From Methanothermobacter thermautotrophicus (GTDB lineage: Archaea > Methanobacteriota > Methanobacteria > Methanobacteriales > Methanothermobacteraceae): a DNA stretch of 64,000 nucleotides. Each line of letters opens with the position of its first letter. Position 1 is the first letter of the stretch. The notes under the pieces were generated by a model. It searched no databases. It was given only the letters and a program-made list of their open reading frames with translations, and was not told the origin of the DNA. This document shows, in pieces, positions 8,460 through 16,524 of this stretch. Location: contig NZ_QKOF01000001.1 of assembly GCF_014889545.1 (NCBI RefSeq), positions 62,001 to 126,000 on the forward strand, written 5' to 3'. The position numbers and the translations under genes are program-made.

Positions 8460-9839
8460 TTAGAGGTTCTTCTTCATTGTTTCAAGCTGTTCACTTCTTC
8501 CCTTAAGGTTAGTTGACAGGAGAAAGATTGAGACTGCGACTGCAACCAGGAAGAGGAATGAGAACCTGTAACCCATTATCCCTCCCCCCATGGATCCTAT
8601 TATACCCCCGATCAGCGCGCCCCCAACAAGCTGCCCGGCACTGGATACTATGTTTATGAGGGCCTGTCCAGAGGCCCTTTTTTCTGGGGGAGTTTCCGAT
8701 AGCATTATGTACCTGAGGGGGGACCCTATAACGGTTATGAGTCCAAGGGCCATGAGTATCTCAGCCAGTATGAAGAGGGGGGCGGTTGATGAGAGCAGGG
8801 CCATGATGATGCACCCGGCCATGAGGATAATGCTCCCTGAGACCATCACAGTCCTTGAACCAACCCTGTCAAGCAGAACACCGACCAGGGGAGCTGAGAG
8901 GGCCATTGTGGTTACAAATGGGAGGAGACTGAAGCTGGCCATTGACTCTGAGAGTGAAAGGGCGATGAGGGCGTAGCTGGGTATGAATACAATTGCGGAC
9001 TGGGAGAGACCGTTACCAGCAGATATGGCGGTCGCAATCCGTACCTCACGGCTGCCCAGGAGGTCAACCTCTACAACAGGGTCATCTGCAGCCCTTTCAA
9101 CCCGCCATAGAAGGGGTGTGAGTGCAGCTGCAATTATGAGAGGAAAAAGGACAATGGGCCTCATTAAACTCCCGGCGATGTCCGTGGTATTGATCTGGTT
9201 TATCCCGACTGCAAGGGATGCCACAGTGATTGCGAGAAGGATGGTACCCATGGCATCAAATTTCCCATCATCCCCTTTAACTGTAACTGGGAGTATAAGG
9301 AATCCAGTGACAACTATTATCGCTGCGATGGGGATGTTTATGAGGAAGAGCCACTGCCAGCCATAGGGGAGTATGAAACCAGCAAGGATTGGTCCCGCTA
9401 TGGATGAGAAACCAAAGACGGATCCTATGATGCCCAGGGCCTTTCCACGGCTTTCAGGGGGGAATGTGTCCCCTATGAATGCACTTGCAACAGGGAATAT
9501 TCCCCCTGCACCGAAGCCCTGTATGGACCTCCCAAGTATGAGGAGGGGGTATGATGGTGACATGGCAGTTATAACCGACCCTGCAGCAAACAGGAGGATG
9601 TCAAGTATGTAGATGTCCCTGCGCCCGTACCTGTCTGAGAGCTTCGCCATGAGGGGTGTTCCAAGCATGAAGAAGAGTATGTAGGATATGAATGTCCATG
9701 ATGCAAGGCGGGGATCCACCCTGAAGTAGTCCTCTATAGCGGGAAGTGCCGGGCCAATGATTCCTATGTCGAGGGCCCCCATGAAGACCCCTATAAAGAG
9801 TAGAATCAGTATCCTGTTTCTGTGTCCTGTCTCGATCAT
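8460..9839 (-). CDS. MFS efflux transporter, DHA2 (EmrB/QacA) type
   Basis: 459 residues, with about 14 hydrophobic segments, as in the 14-helix drug:proton antiporter family. MFS motif A is visible between helices 2 and 3 (KLSDRYGRRDIY), and the antiporter motif C in helix 5 (GSVFGFSSIAGPILAG). Substrate unknown; toxic-compound export is usual for the family. There is no Shine-Dalgarno before the ATG, while a TATA box lies 21-28 bases upstream, so the mRNA is probably leaderless. It stands alone, converging on nothing, with the aqpM terminator region 59 bases away at its 3' end. Confidence 0.9.
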   Translation of the reverse strand: MIETGHRNRILILLFIGVFMGALDIGIIGPALPAIEDYFRVDPRLASWTFISYILFFMLGTPLMAKLSDRYGRRDIYILDILLFAAGSVITAMSPSYPLLILGRSIQGFGAGGIFPVASAFIGDTFPPESRGKALGIIGSVFGFSSIAGPILAGFILPYGWQWLFLINIPIAAIIVVTGFLILPVTVKGDDGKFDAMGTILLAITVASLAVGINQINTTDIAGSLMRPIVLFPLIIAAALTPLLWRVERAADDPVVEVDLLGSREVRIATAISAGNGLSQSAIVFIPSYALIALSLSESMASFSLLPFVTTMALSAPLVGVLLDRVGSRTVMVSGSIILMAGCIIMALLSSTAPLFILAEILMALGLITVIGSPLRYIMLSETPPEKRASGQALINIVSSAGQLVGGALIGGIIGSMGGGIMGYRFSFLFLVAVAVSIFLLSTNLKGRSEQLETMKKNL

Positions 9840-9859
9840 ATGATCATATCTGTCATTAT

Positions 9860-9867
9860 TTTATAAG
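9860..9867 (-). promoter_or_regulatory. TATA box giving a leaderless mRNA for the MFS gene
   Basis: CTTATAAA on the minus strand, 21-28 bases before the ATG at 9839. In archaea transcription starts about 25 bases from this element, so the transcript would begin at or next to the start codon. Confidence 0.55.
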
Positions 9868-9953
9868 TCTGTTCTCTGTTGATTAAGGGGTTTCTCCAGG
9901 GCTGCCCCTTTCATGCACTTTAAATCTGATCCAGAGCAGGTTTTTATTTCAAT

Positions 9954-10133
9954 AAAAAAATATAAAAAGTGTTTTTTCACTGGTTTATGAGTTTCAGTCC
10001 TGTTATATCTGATTAAAAAAATATAAAAAGTGTTTTTTCACTGGTTTATGAGTTTCAGTCCTGTTATATCTGATTAAAAAAATATAAAAAGTGTTTTTTC
10101 ACTGGTTTATGAGTTTCAGTCCTGTTATATCTG
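9954..10133. repeat. 61-bp tandem repeat, three copies, carrying the glutamate synthase 3' end
   Basis: Copies start at 9954, 10015 and 10076; the first two are identical over 61 bases and the third matches for 58 bases to 10133. Each begins with seven A and contains TATAAAAAGTG, a T6 run and the segment ACTGGTTTATGAGTTTCAG. The right-hand copy overlaps the last 10 codons and stop of the glutamate synthase gene (stop 10099-10101), so the repeat is a duplication of that gene end plus its terminator, not a mobile element. Copies 1 and 2 are untranslated. Confidence 0.95.
10076..10098 (-). terminator. Oligo-T terminator of the glutamate synthase operon, present three times
   Basis: On the minus strand, directly after the stop codon, the RNA reads AAAAACACTTTTTATATTT and more U: a short A/T hairpin followed by seven T. 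Archaeal intrinsic termination needs mainly such U-runs. Equivalent copies lie at 10015-10037 and 9954-9976 as part of the 61-bp repeat, so read-through of the first would meet two more. Confidence 0.6.
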
Positions 10134-11958
10134 CTGTGTTGGTGTCCAGGGCCCTGAGATCCTCAGGGTTGAACTTACGTATATCGTCGTGTCCTGCAAG
10201 CTGGGCCAGCATCTTGGCCTCTTCGGTCATGGACTTTATGTAATTTGCGACCCTTCTTGCTGCAAGGTCCACGTCCATCCTCTCCCTCAGTACGGGGTCC
10301 TGTGTGGCGACACCAACAGGGCACTTGCCTGTGTAGCACATGCGGCAGGCACGGCATCCCATTGCAATCATTGCACCGGTCCCGATGTAAACTGCATCGG
10401 CTCCCATGGCCATGGCCTTGGCCACATCGGCCCCGCTGCGGATACCCCCTGTTATTATGAGGTCAACCTCGTCCTTCAGCCCTATATCATTGAGACCGTT
10501 AACTGCCTGCACGAGTGCTGCCAGGGTTGGCACCCCTGTATGTTCTATCACAACCTCAGGGGCTGCGCCTGTTCCACCCTCCATTCCATCCACTGAGATA
10601 ACGTCTGCGCCGGCCTCCGCCGCGATCTGCACGTCCTCATATACGCGTCCGGGTCCAAGTTTAACGACTATGGGCACCCTCCAGTCTGTGACCTCCCTGA
10701 GGAGTTCTATGTGCTTTGCAAGGTCACCCTCCCTTGTGGCGTCAAGGAAGCGTGCAGGGCTGAGGGCGTCGGTACCCTCGGGTATTCCACGAATCTTTGC
10801 GACCTCCGGGCTCACCTTCTCTGCCAGGAGGTGTCCACCCATACCAGGCTTTGCACCCTGCCCTATCTTGACCTCGATTGCATCGGCCACGTTCAGGTAA
10901 TCTGAGGATACACCGAACCTTCCACTTGAGTACTGTACCATGAGGTTATCTGCGAGCTCCCTCTCCTCAGGGAGCATTCCACCCTCACCTGTGTTGGCGC
11001 AGGATCCCACCATGGATGATCCCTTGGCCATTGCCAGTTTGCTCTCCTTGCTTAGGGCACCGAAGGACATACCTGCAATGAGTACAGGGGTCTGTAGTAC
11101 CAGTGGTTCCTCTGCAAACCTGTCACCGAGGACCACGCTGGTGTTGCATGGTTCCCTGTACTTGTCGACAGGTGGTATGGATGCCTGGGCAGGGAGTATG
11201 ATTATGTCATCAAAGTTTGGCAGCCTCCTCTCTGTACCGAATCCCCTGAGGACGTACTTACCAGCCTTTGATGTGTACCTTATATCTGCGATTGTCCGGG
11301 GGTCCCATATGCTGCCTGCACCTGTTGGTATGAGGACAGGGCATGCTGCAAGGCATGAACCACACATTATGCACTTGGTCTTATCTATCTCTGCATGGTC
11401 CTCGACTATCTTTATGGCATCTGTCGGGCAGACGATTTCGCAGGTGCCGCAGAATACGCAGAGCCCCTGGGTTACTGCTGCAAGGTCTGATGATGGAGAT
11501 GCTGGTGTTATTGAGCCGGTACCTGGATTTTTGATCTCAAAGCCCCTCTGGATGTCATTAACGTATTCCATGACATCGAGGGCCTCGAGGCATCCCTGCT
11601 CACAGGCAGCCACACAGGCTGGCGTGTCTCCTACCTTTTCAATGCACTGCTGGTCGCATTTCACCATGCCCTCATCGGTGTAGGTTATGGCGCCGATGGG
11701 GCACATGAGCATGCATAGCTTGCAGCCGACGCATGACTCCTGATCTATCTTGACTGCGCCGTTCTCCTTTTTAATTGCGTCCCTGAAGCAGCCCCTTGCA
11801 CAAGAGGGGTCCACGCACTGCTGACAGACTATGGCATGGTAGCCGGTGTCCATCTTGTTGAGGAAAATCGCACTCCTTCCAAGGACAGATTCACATGCCT
11901 CCACGCACTTGTTACAGCCATCACATTTTTCAGGTTCTGTTAAGAGTATCTGTACCAT
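10099..11958 (-). CDS. Glutamate synthase, FMN/ferredoxin-domain subunit (archaeal type)
   Basis: 619 residues. The N-terminal about 230 residues hold ferredoxin-type Cys clusters (CDGCNKCVEAC, CVGCKLCMLMCP, CVFCGTCEIVCP, CIMCGSCLAACP), so several [4Fe-4S] clusters. The rest is the FMN-binding glutamate synthase barrel (GMSFGALS, GEGGMLP, GQGAKPGMGG, VDGMEGGTGAAP) ending in a CRACRMC...GKCP cluster motif that binds the 3Fe-4S centre in GltB. It would use reduced ferredoxin to turn 2-oxoglutarate and ammonia into glutamate. ATG at 11958 chosen for the RBS AGGTGATC. Stop of the upstream GXGXG gene overlaps the RBS. The glutaminase domain is not in this window. Confidence 0.92.
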   Translation of the reverse strand: MVQILLTEPEKCDGCNKCVEACESVLGRSAIFLNKMDTGYHAIVCQQCVDPSCARGCFRDAIKKENGAVKIDQESCVGCKLCMLMCPIGAITYTDEGMVKCDQQCIEKVGDTPACVAACEQGCLEALDVMEYVNDIQRGFEIKNPGTGSITPASPSSDLAAVTQGLCVFCGTCEIVCPTDAIKIVEDHAEIDKTKCIMCGSCLAACPVLIPTGAGSIWDPRTIADIRYTSKAGKYVLRGFGTERRLPNFDDIIILPAQASIPPVDKYREPCNTSVVLGDRFAEEPLVLQTPVLIAGMSFGALSKESKLAMAKGSSMVGSCANTGEGGMLPEERELADNLMVQYSSGRFGVSSDYLNVADAIEVKIGQGAKPGMGGHLLAEKVSPEVAKIRGIPEGTDALSPARFLDATREGDLAKHIELLREVTDWRVPIVVKLGPGRVYEDVQIAAEAGADVISVDGMEGGTGAAPEVVIEHTGVPTLAALVQAVNGLNDIGLKDEVDLIITGGIRSGADVAKAMAMGADAVYIGTGAMIAMGCRACRMCYTGKCPVGVATQDPVLRERMDVDLAARRVANYIKSMTEEAKMLAQLAGHDDIRKFNPEDLRALDTNTADITGLKLINQ

Positions 11959-11967
11959 ATGGATCAC

Positions 11968-12423
11968 CTAGCCGTAGAATGGACGTATCTCCTTTCTCTG
12001 TATTTTCTTGAATTCATCTGGAGATGCTTCTATTGAGTACTGCTCGAAGAGGGCTGATAGCTTCCTTATATCTGATTCATCCATTTCAACGATCCTGGTG
12101 TTGGTACCGCTATCGAAGTCACCTCCGATGTATATGTTGCCTCCTATTATCCAGTCCCCGGTGTCCTCTCCGCTGTTTCCTGTTATTATGAGGTCACCGC
12201 TCAGCATGTAGAGTCCTGCAAGGTCGCCGATGTCTCCGTCTATGATTATGATGCCTCCCTTGTTCAGCTGGCCGATACCGTTACCTGCATCCCCATGGAC
12301 AACTATGGTGCCATTGTAGGTTCCAAAACCCACGCCATCGTCTGCATCCCCATGGACAATTATCTCCCCGGCTGTCATGTTGTTCCCGACGTATCTCCCG
12401 GTTTTGCCGTTTATCTCTATCAT
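11968..12423 (-). CDS. Glutamate synthase GXGXG domain protein
   Basis: 151 residues forming the right-handed beta-helix found as the C-terminal domain of bacterial GltB, here a separate protein. Repeating GD.G....NGGI / GDAGNGIG-type turns run through residues 20-110. In GltB this domain is structural and supports contact between the glutaminase and synthase sites. The ATG overlaps the stop of the preceding 71-residue gene (ATGA), and its own stop overlaps the RBS of the FMN subunit, so three genes are translationally linked. Confidence 0.9.
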   Translation of the reverse strand: MIEINGKTGRYVGNNMTAGEIIVHGDADDGVGFGTYNGTIVVHGDAGNGIGQLNKGGIIIIDGDIGDLAGLYMLSGDLIITGNSGEDTGDWIIGGNIYIGGDFDSGTNTRIVEMDESDIRKLSALFEQYSIEASPDEFKKIQRKEIRPFYG

Positions 12424-12635
12424 GGGGCCATGTTGAGGGCGCCTATGAAGTCCCCGAATTTACCATTCAGGACAAATTCAGCTTCCTCCCGGATTCCAAC
12501 TACAATGGAGTCAAGCTCGGCGCTGCTTTCTATTTCGAAGCGCCTGATTTCCTTGCTGAGCCCATCCTTTATCTTTCTGTTGATGTCCCTTGTTGTGAGG
12601 TCATCACCCGCAATTTTCATTTCCTGAACAGTCAT
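12420..12635 (-). CDS. Small first gene of the glutamate synthase operon
   Basis: 71 residues, charged and soluble; I see no named motif. RBS GGGGATG lies before the ATG at 12635. It overlaps the GXGXG gene by 4 bases (ATGA), which shows tight coupling. It could be an N-terminal cap or linker of the GXGXG domain, split off as a separate gene, since it contains residues such as DLTTRDINRKIKDG that resemble the segment preceding the beta-helix in archaeal glutamate synthases. That reading is an inference. Confidence 0.7.
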   Translation of the reverse strand: MTVQEMKIAGDDLTTRDINRKIKDGLSKEIRRFEIESSAELDSIVVGIREEAEFVLNGKFGDFIGALNMAP

Positions 12636-12741
12636 CTAACATCCCCTGTTTTAGCATGTTTTTTAATGAACAATTTTCCTTGCTGTAATTTAAGGGTTCC
12701 CATTTCTGGAAAACCCGGATAGATAATTATATATATTAATG

Positions 12742-12751
12742 AGAATATTCT
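12742..12751. promoter_or_regulatory. AGAATATTCT palindrome between the glt operon and a divergent regulator
   Basis: A perfect 10-base palindrome between the start of the glutamate synthase operon (12635) and the regulator gene (12785). A half-site GAGAAT recurs 21 bases on at 12762. It overlaps the AT-rich promoter zone, so it could be an operator for the neighbouring regulator. No direct evidence. Confidence 0.35.
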
Positions 12752-12784
12752 ACTATTATATGAGAATTGTAAATGTGTGATATC

Positions 12785-13333
12785 ATGAAGACCCTTGTGA
12801 GCAACCTGCGGGGAAGGTGCCTTTTTGATGTGGCGATGAAGACCCAGATCGATGGACTTATATCCATCCAGACAGGGGAAGTCAATGACTCGGGCCTTGA
12901 AAAATTCGTTAAGGGAGGAATAGTCAGAATTGACACCCAGGATCCCATTGAGGCGGCTAGAAGGATATCTGAAGTCATAAGGGGTGCCAGAAAGCATGGG
13001 GAAGTTTACGTGGCCTCTGATGGAGAGGAACTTGGGGGCATACTCTCATTCATGGCCCACAGGGAGGGTGTGGATGCCATCTACACGTGCTTCGGTGAAT
13101 CAGCAGTGAGGATACCGCCCCTTAAAATGGATATCTCTGATACCAAGCTCAGGATACTGGAGGTACTTGAGGAGGAGAGTCTCAACGCGGTTCTGATCTC
13201 AAGGAAAGTGGGGATTTCAAGGGCGATGGTCTACAAGCACCTCTCAGCCCTGATGGATATGGGTCTGGTAAAGCAGTCCCAGATGTTTGACAGGTACTCC
13301 ATAACCAGGGCAGGTAAGCTTGTGATAATCTAG
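12785..13333 (+). CDS. Winged-helix transcription regulator, ArsR-like C-terminus
   Basis: 182 residues. The C-terminal part, about 117-180, is a winged helix: KLRILEVLEEESLNAVLISRKVGISRAMVYKHLSAL and so on, with recognition helix RAMVYKHLSAL. The N-terminal 110 residues are an alpha/beta domain (QIDGLISIQTGEVNDSG, then HGEVYVASDGEELGG), possibly a ligand or effector domain. Start at 12785 because GTGATATC directly precedes this ATG. Being divergent from the glutamate synthase operon with a palindrome between them, it is a good candidate for control of that operon, perhaps in response to nitrogen state; this is inferred from position only. Confidence 0.75.
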   Translation: MKTLVSNLRGRCLFDVAMKTQIDGLISIQTGEVNDSGLEKFVKGGIVRIDTQDPIEAARRISEVIRGARKHGEVYVASDGEELGGILSFMAHREGVDAIYTCFGESAVRIPPLKMDISDTKLRILEVLEEESLNAVLISRKVGISRAMVYKHLSALMDMGLVKQSQMFDRYSITRAGKLVII

Positions 13334-13379
13334 TCTTTCCAGAATTCACCATAAAAAAGGTTTAATAACTTAAAAAGGG

Positions 13380-13601
13380 TTATTCCATGGGGTATCCGAC
13401 CCTCAACCGGTACGATGCCCTTTCACTTATAAGGACCGTGCCGGGTACAAAGAAATCATCAAACTCCTCAACCTTCCTCTTCATGCACGGCTTCAACTCG
13501 TCCTTGTTTTCATAGGAGGCGCATTCATCCTTCTCCAGAACACCCTTCCTCACAAGTTCAATGTACCTCATCTTCAGTGTTTCATCATCAAGCACACCCA
13601 T
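13380..13601 (-). CDS. Small conserved-looking hypothetical protein
   Basis: 73 residues, charged, with C28- and C40-region cysteines, no membrane helix. No family recognised. RBS GGTGATT precedes two adjacent ATG codons (13604 and 13601); 13601 has the better spacing. Divergent from the 13706 gene; the two share a 100-base promoter region with TATA elements facing both ways. The RBS and normal codon use support that it is a real gene. Confidence 0.6.
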   Translation of the reverse strand: MGVLDDETLKMRYIELVRKGVLEKDECASYENKDELKPCMKRKVEEFDDFFVPGTVLISERASYRLRVGYPME

Positions 13602-13669
13602 CATAATCACCAATATCTACTATGACGCCCCATAATATATATTTTTTGTATCTCTACCCCAATAGGGTA

Positions 13670-13688
13670 TAAGTATTTATACTACTTA
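13670..13688. promoter_or_regulatory. Promoter with interrupted palindrome TAAGTA-n7-TACTTA
   Basis: The arms TAAGTA and TACTTA flank TTTATAC. The TATA core TTTATA at 13676-13681 is 25-30 bases before the ATG at 13706, which fits leaderless transcription. A protein bound to the palindrome would block TBP, so this looks like an operator. Confidence 0.4.
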
Positions 13689-13705
13689 CCACTATACTAT
13701 ATACA

Positions 13706-14143
13706 ATGTTCAGAAAACCATTTTCATACACTCAATATGGAAAAACATTCAAGGGGCCTGAAATGATCAGAAAGTCTTTAAATTACTCCGGGATCGATAA
13801 GGAATACTCCTTAATATTAAGAACCGCTGTTGAACACCTTAGAACCGTAGGATATGATTTAAAGATAAATAACGGCAAAAAGAAGTTAAGACCAGGAACT
13901 TTAAAGGGTTTTGTCCCGGATATCCGTGCATCCAATGACTCAGATGTGATCCTGGTTGATATAGCATGCGATACCCCTGATATAAGGAAATGGAGAAGAT
14001 TTGCATATACCGATGGTGTGAGACTATGGATCATCGCACCATGGAGTTCTGTGGACTCTGTGAAAACATGTGTTGAGGCCTTCTCCATACCCGCAGAGGT
14101 CTACTCCTGTAACGGCACAATGAAGCTGAAGCGTGTCTTATAA
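13706..14143 (+). CDS. AT-rich hypothetical protein, possibly nuclease-fold
   Basis: 145 residues; codon use richer in AT than its neighbours. No Shine-Dalgarno precedes the ATG, and the TATA position fits a leaderless mRNA. The middle part has GFVPDIRASNDSDVILVDIA, which loosely recalls the PD...(D/E)xK arrangement of restriction-type nucleases, with VDIA in place of the usual VEIK; if so, the catalytic lysine is missing. I would not assign a function on that. The skewed composition may mean recent transfer. Confidence 0.55.
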   Translation: MFRKPFSYTQYGKTFKGPEMIRKSLNYSGIDKEYSLILRTAVEHLRTVGYDLKINNGKKKLRPGTLKGFVPDIRASNDSDVILVDIACDTPDIRKWRRFAYTDGVRLWIIAPWSSVDSVKTCVEAFSIPAEVYSCNGTMKLKRVL

Positions 14144-14240
14144 TTTTTTACTCATGTTAAACCATATCATGGATTTGAAGACGCAAAGATTTTATATAGG
14201 CTCCTCCAATTAGATTATGGAACTACTCTATGAGGTTAAA

Positions 14241-14807
14241 ATGCGAGCCATTGTTGTAATTCTGATTCTGATTCTCTCAGTCCTGCAGGTTCAGGGCGCA
14301 TCTGCATGGTCAGTCAAGAACCATCATGACATTGCAGAGAAGGTATACAGTGAAATGCCCCCCGACGTCAGGGACAGGATGAACCTTGATGAAATGAAGA
14401 ATGGGGCTGATGATCCTGACACGGTATTCCTTGACTTTAGGTACCATGTTTATCCATACAATCTTGAAAAGGCTAATTTCTGGTTGAATCAGGGGAAATT
14501 AAGTTACGATGCAGGTAACTACCGTTATGCAAGTTACTGTTATGGGGTTGCAAGCCACTACATCTCCGATGGCATCTGCGGCCCCCACACATCCTCTGGA
14601 TCCAGCAGATACCTCCACACACTCTACGAGATAAGGGCGATACTCCTTGAACCCCACATGGTTGCCGTGGACGGTGACCAGTCACTGGAGGCAGAGGGGC
14701 TCTGGAGGGCCTGGGTAATGGATGGTGACGACTCCCACATCTCGGAGGCCCTTGACCTGGCCTGCAGTGTATCATACCAGCAGATCATGAGTTCTATTGA
14801 GTCCTGA
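14241..14807 (+). CDS. Secreted zinc phospholipase C / S1-P1 nuclease-fold protein
   Basis: 188 residues. Signal peptide ends at SA-W23, which leaves a tryptophan as the new N-terminus, exactly as in bacterial zinc phospholipase C where Trp1 binds zinc through its amino group. Further ligands can be lined up with that family: H28/H29, D57, H69, H106, D110, H116, H126 and E130; the spacing H-x3-D-x5-H and H-x3-E is that of the family (H118, D122, H128, H142, E146). It should therefore be an exported tri-zinc hydrolase acting outside the cell. Start at 14241, after GAGGTTAAA. Substrate unknown; archaeal ether lipids or phosphodiesters are options. Monocistronic. Confidence 0.75.
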   Translation: MRAIVVILILILSVLQVQGASAWSVKNHHDIAEKVYSEMPPDVRDRMNLDEMKNGADDPDTVFLDFRYHVYPYNLEKANFWLNQGKLSYDAGNYRYASYCYGVASHYISDGICGPHTSSGSSRYLHTLYEIRAILLEPHMVAVDGDQSLEAEGLWRAWVMDGDDSHISEALDLACSVSYQQIMSSIES

Positions 14808-14914
14808 GCCATTAATTTTCGGACGGAAATGGTTATCTTCACTGGATCCCTGCAGATGAACAGCACACCTAACCAAAGTTGAGGATATCCGGTTCCCTGA
14901 ATGGTGTGTTATTA

Positions 14915-15389
14915 CTAAGGTTGAGGATGTTCCCTGAATGGTGTTATCACTATGATCATTAAGGCTTTTGCGATGTGCTCCAGCAGAAGCCTCCCTGGAG
15001 GAACATTCCGGGACCCTGCGATGTGGAAACTGAGAACCGTAAGGAGAGGAAGACCCCATATAATGGATGCGGTAACATCCAGTGTTAAATCGAGAATAAG
15101 AAGAGGAAGAAAGGTTAGAGCAAATAAAAATTTACTCATGAAGGTTACAGGGTGGATTCCCAGATCTCCCCCTCTGTGTGAACATTCTCTGCTTCCTCAG
15201 AAATGTGTATACCCATCGTATCTGATAGGGCATCAGCTATTGCTTGTAAGGATCCCCAATAACAGCAATTCTTGAATGGGTACCTTAATGCAGTCCAAAC
15301 ATGAGGCCGAGGGTGGTTATTATGGCTGAGGTGAGACCAAAGCTCAGCCCTGTTTTCAGAGAAAGTTTCTTAATCTTCCGGTAATTCAC
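14915..15389 (-). pseudogene. Decayed VIT/CCC1-type membrane protein gene
   Basis: Three pieces on the minus strand spell one protein of the VIT1/CCC1 (metal transporter) kind in different frames. First, from GTG at 15389: NYRKIKKLSLKTGLSFGLTS and on to LGLMFGLH, ended by TAA at 15285-15287 where Ser is expected. Second, after small indels: IADALSDTMGIHISEEAENV to EIWESTL, then a stop. Third, from 15139: MSKFLFALTF, several hydrophobic helices, ending at 14915 with an abnormal tail. At least one nonsense mutation and two frame breaks make it non-functional as one chain. Its start overlaps the stop of the radical SAM gene (TAGTG), so it was the last gene of that operon. The rest of the 580-base gap 14808-15388 has an imperfect repeat of TTGAGGAT...TTCCCTGAATGGTGT at 14879-14946. 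Confidence 0.8.
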
Positions 15390-16516
15390 TACTTCATCAT
15401 TATATCAAGGACACCCGGCTTTTTACTCTTTTTATTACCCCCAAGGATTCCGGATTCAAGGAATTCCCTGTTGGCCCTCCTGTTGATTTCGCTGAAGATC
15501 ATCCTGTAGGCCTCGCACTGGTGGTCAACACCGTCTATCTCCATCACACCATCCCTGATGGTGATTGCATTATAGGGGCACCCCCCTAGACAGAACCTGT
15601 AGAAGTCACAGTCACAGCATTCATCGTCAACAACTTCCCTCCATTCATAGAGCCTTCTGAGGGATTCACTCTCCTCAAGATCCTCCATCGAAGGCCTATC
15701 AGCCACATTACCCATTACGTAGTCCTTCATACCAACGAAGCGGTAGCAGGGGTATATATCACCATGGGGGTCAACTGCGAAGGTGTTGCCCACACAATCA
15801 GCGTGTGTACATACAACCCCCCGCCTGAGGAATGCGCTCTTTGCAAAGTGGTCTATGTTCTGTATCTCTATCTCACCGAAGTGCTCGAGGTACCTGTCAA
15901 GGAGGTACAGGAGCAGTTCACCGTACTCCTCTGAGGTTATGGCCCACTCCTCGGGGTCTGAACTCTTCAGGGATGGCAGGGCCGGGTGCAGCTTCAGGTT
16001 CATACCGTTCTGCAGGAAGAAGTTGAATATCTCTTCCTTCCTCTTTATGGAATAGGATGTGAAGGTGCTTATGAAGCTCACACGCAATCCATGCTTCCTT
16101 GCTATCTCATACCCCCTCATGGTCCTATCAAAGTAACCGTCACCCCTCTGGTAATCGTTTATCTCCCTCGGACCATCGAGGCTTGAACCTACGGGTATGC
16201 TGTACTCTGCGAAGAGTTCCGCCAGTTCATCTGTCATTAACCAGAGGTTTGTCTGGATGGCGAAGGCGGGCCTGAGGAAGGACAGCTTCTCAGATATTAG
16301 CTTGAGGGCCTCACTGTAGAACTCGTATCCTGCAAGCAGAGGTTCTCCTCCATGGAATGTGAAGGTTGCAGGTTCATCCCTGAATTCCATGAGCCAGGAG
16401 ACCATCTCCCTCACGGTTTTCATGTCCATAAGCCTGGAGTCCCTGTCAACGCCCCAGCAGTAGCTGCAGTCTGAGGGGCAGTCCATGGAGGGTATTATCA
16501 TGACATGGAATGCCAT
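15389..16516 (-). CDS. Radical SAM/SPASM enzyme, putative peptide maturase
   Basis: 375 residues. Radical SAM motif CPSDCSYC at 13-20 (C13, C17, C20), GGEPLL near residue 56. The C-terminal third is a SPASM domain with about nine cysteines (VVCTHADCVGN, YPCYRF, DECCDCDFYRFCLGGCPYN, HQCEAY) that bind two auxiliary [4Fe-4S] clusters. This is the layout of anaerobic sulfatase maturases and of enzymes that modify ribosomal peptides; from memory, methanogens carry SPASM families predicted to act on small Cys-rich peptides. RBS AGGTGG overlaps the stop of a 50-residue Cys peptide gene, with a second such gene before it, so substrates may lie in the same operon. Confidence 0.9.
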   Translation of the reverse strand: MAFHVMIIPSMDCPSDCSYCWGVDRDSRLMDMKTVREMVSWLMEFRDEPATFTFHGGEPLLAGYEFYSEALKLISEKLSFLRPAFAIQTNLWLMTDELAELFAEYSIPVGSSLDGPREINDYQRGDGYFDRTMRGYEIARKHGLRVSFISTFTSYSIKRKEEIFNFFLQNGMNLKLHPALPSLKSSDPEEWAITSEEYGELLLYLLDRYLEHFGEIEIQNIDHFAKSAFLRRGVVCTHADCVGNTFAVDPHGDIYPCYRFVGMKDYVMGNVADRPSMEDLEESESLRRLYEWREVVDDECCDCDFYRFCLGGCPYNAITIRDGVMEIDGVDHQCEAYRMIFSEINRRANREFLESGILGGNKKSKKPGVLDIMMK

Positions 16517-16524
16517 AAAACCAC

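Noticed and set aside
12632-12997. Minus-strand ORF of 121 codons over the glt/regulator promoter region
   Set aside because: It crosses the promoter region and lies antisense to the regulator; no RBS.
14952-15275. 107-codon plus-strand ORF in the pseudogene region
   Set aside because: It is antisense to the recognisable VIT/CCC1 remnant and has no RBS.
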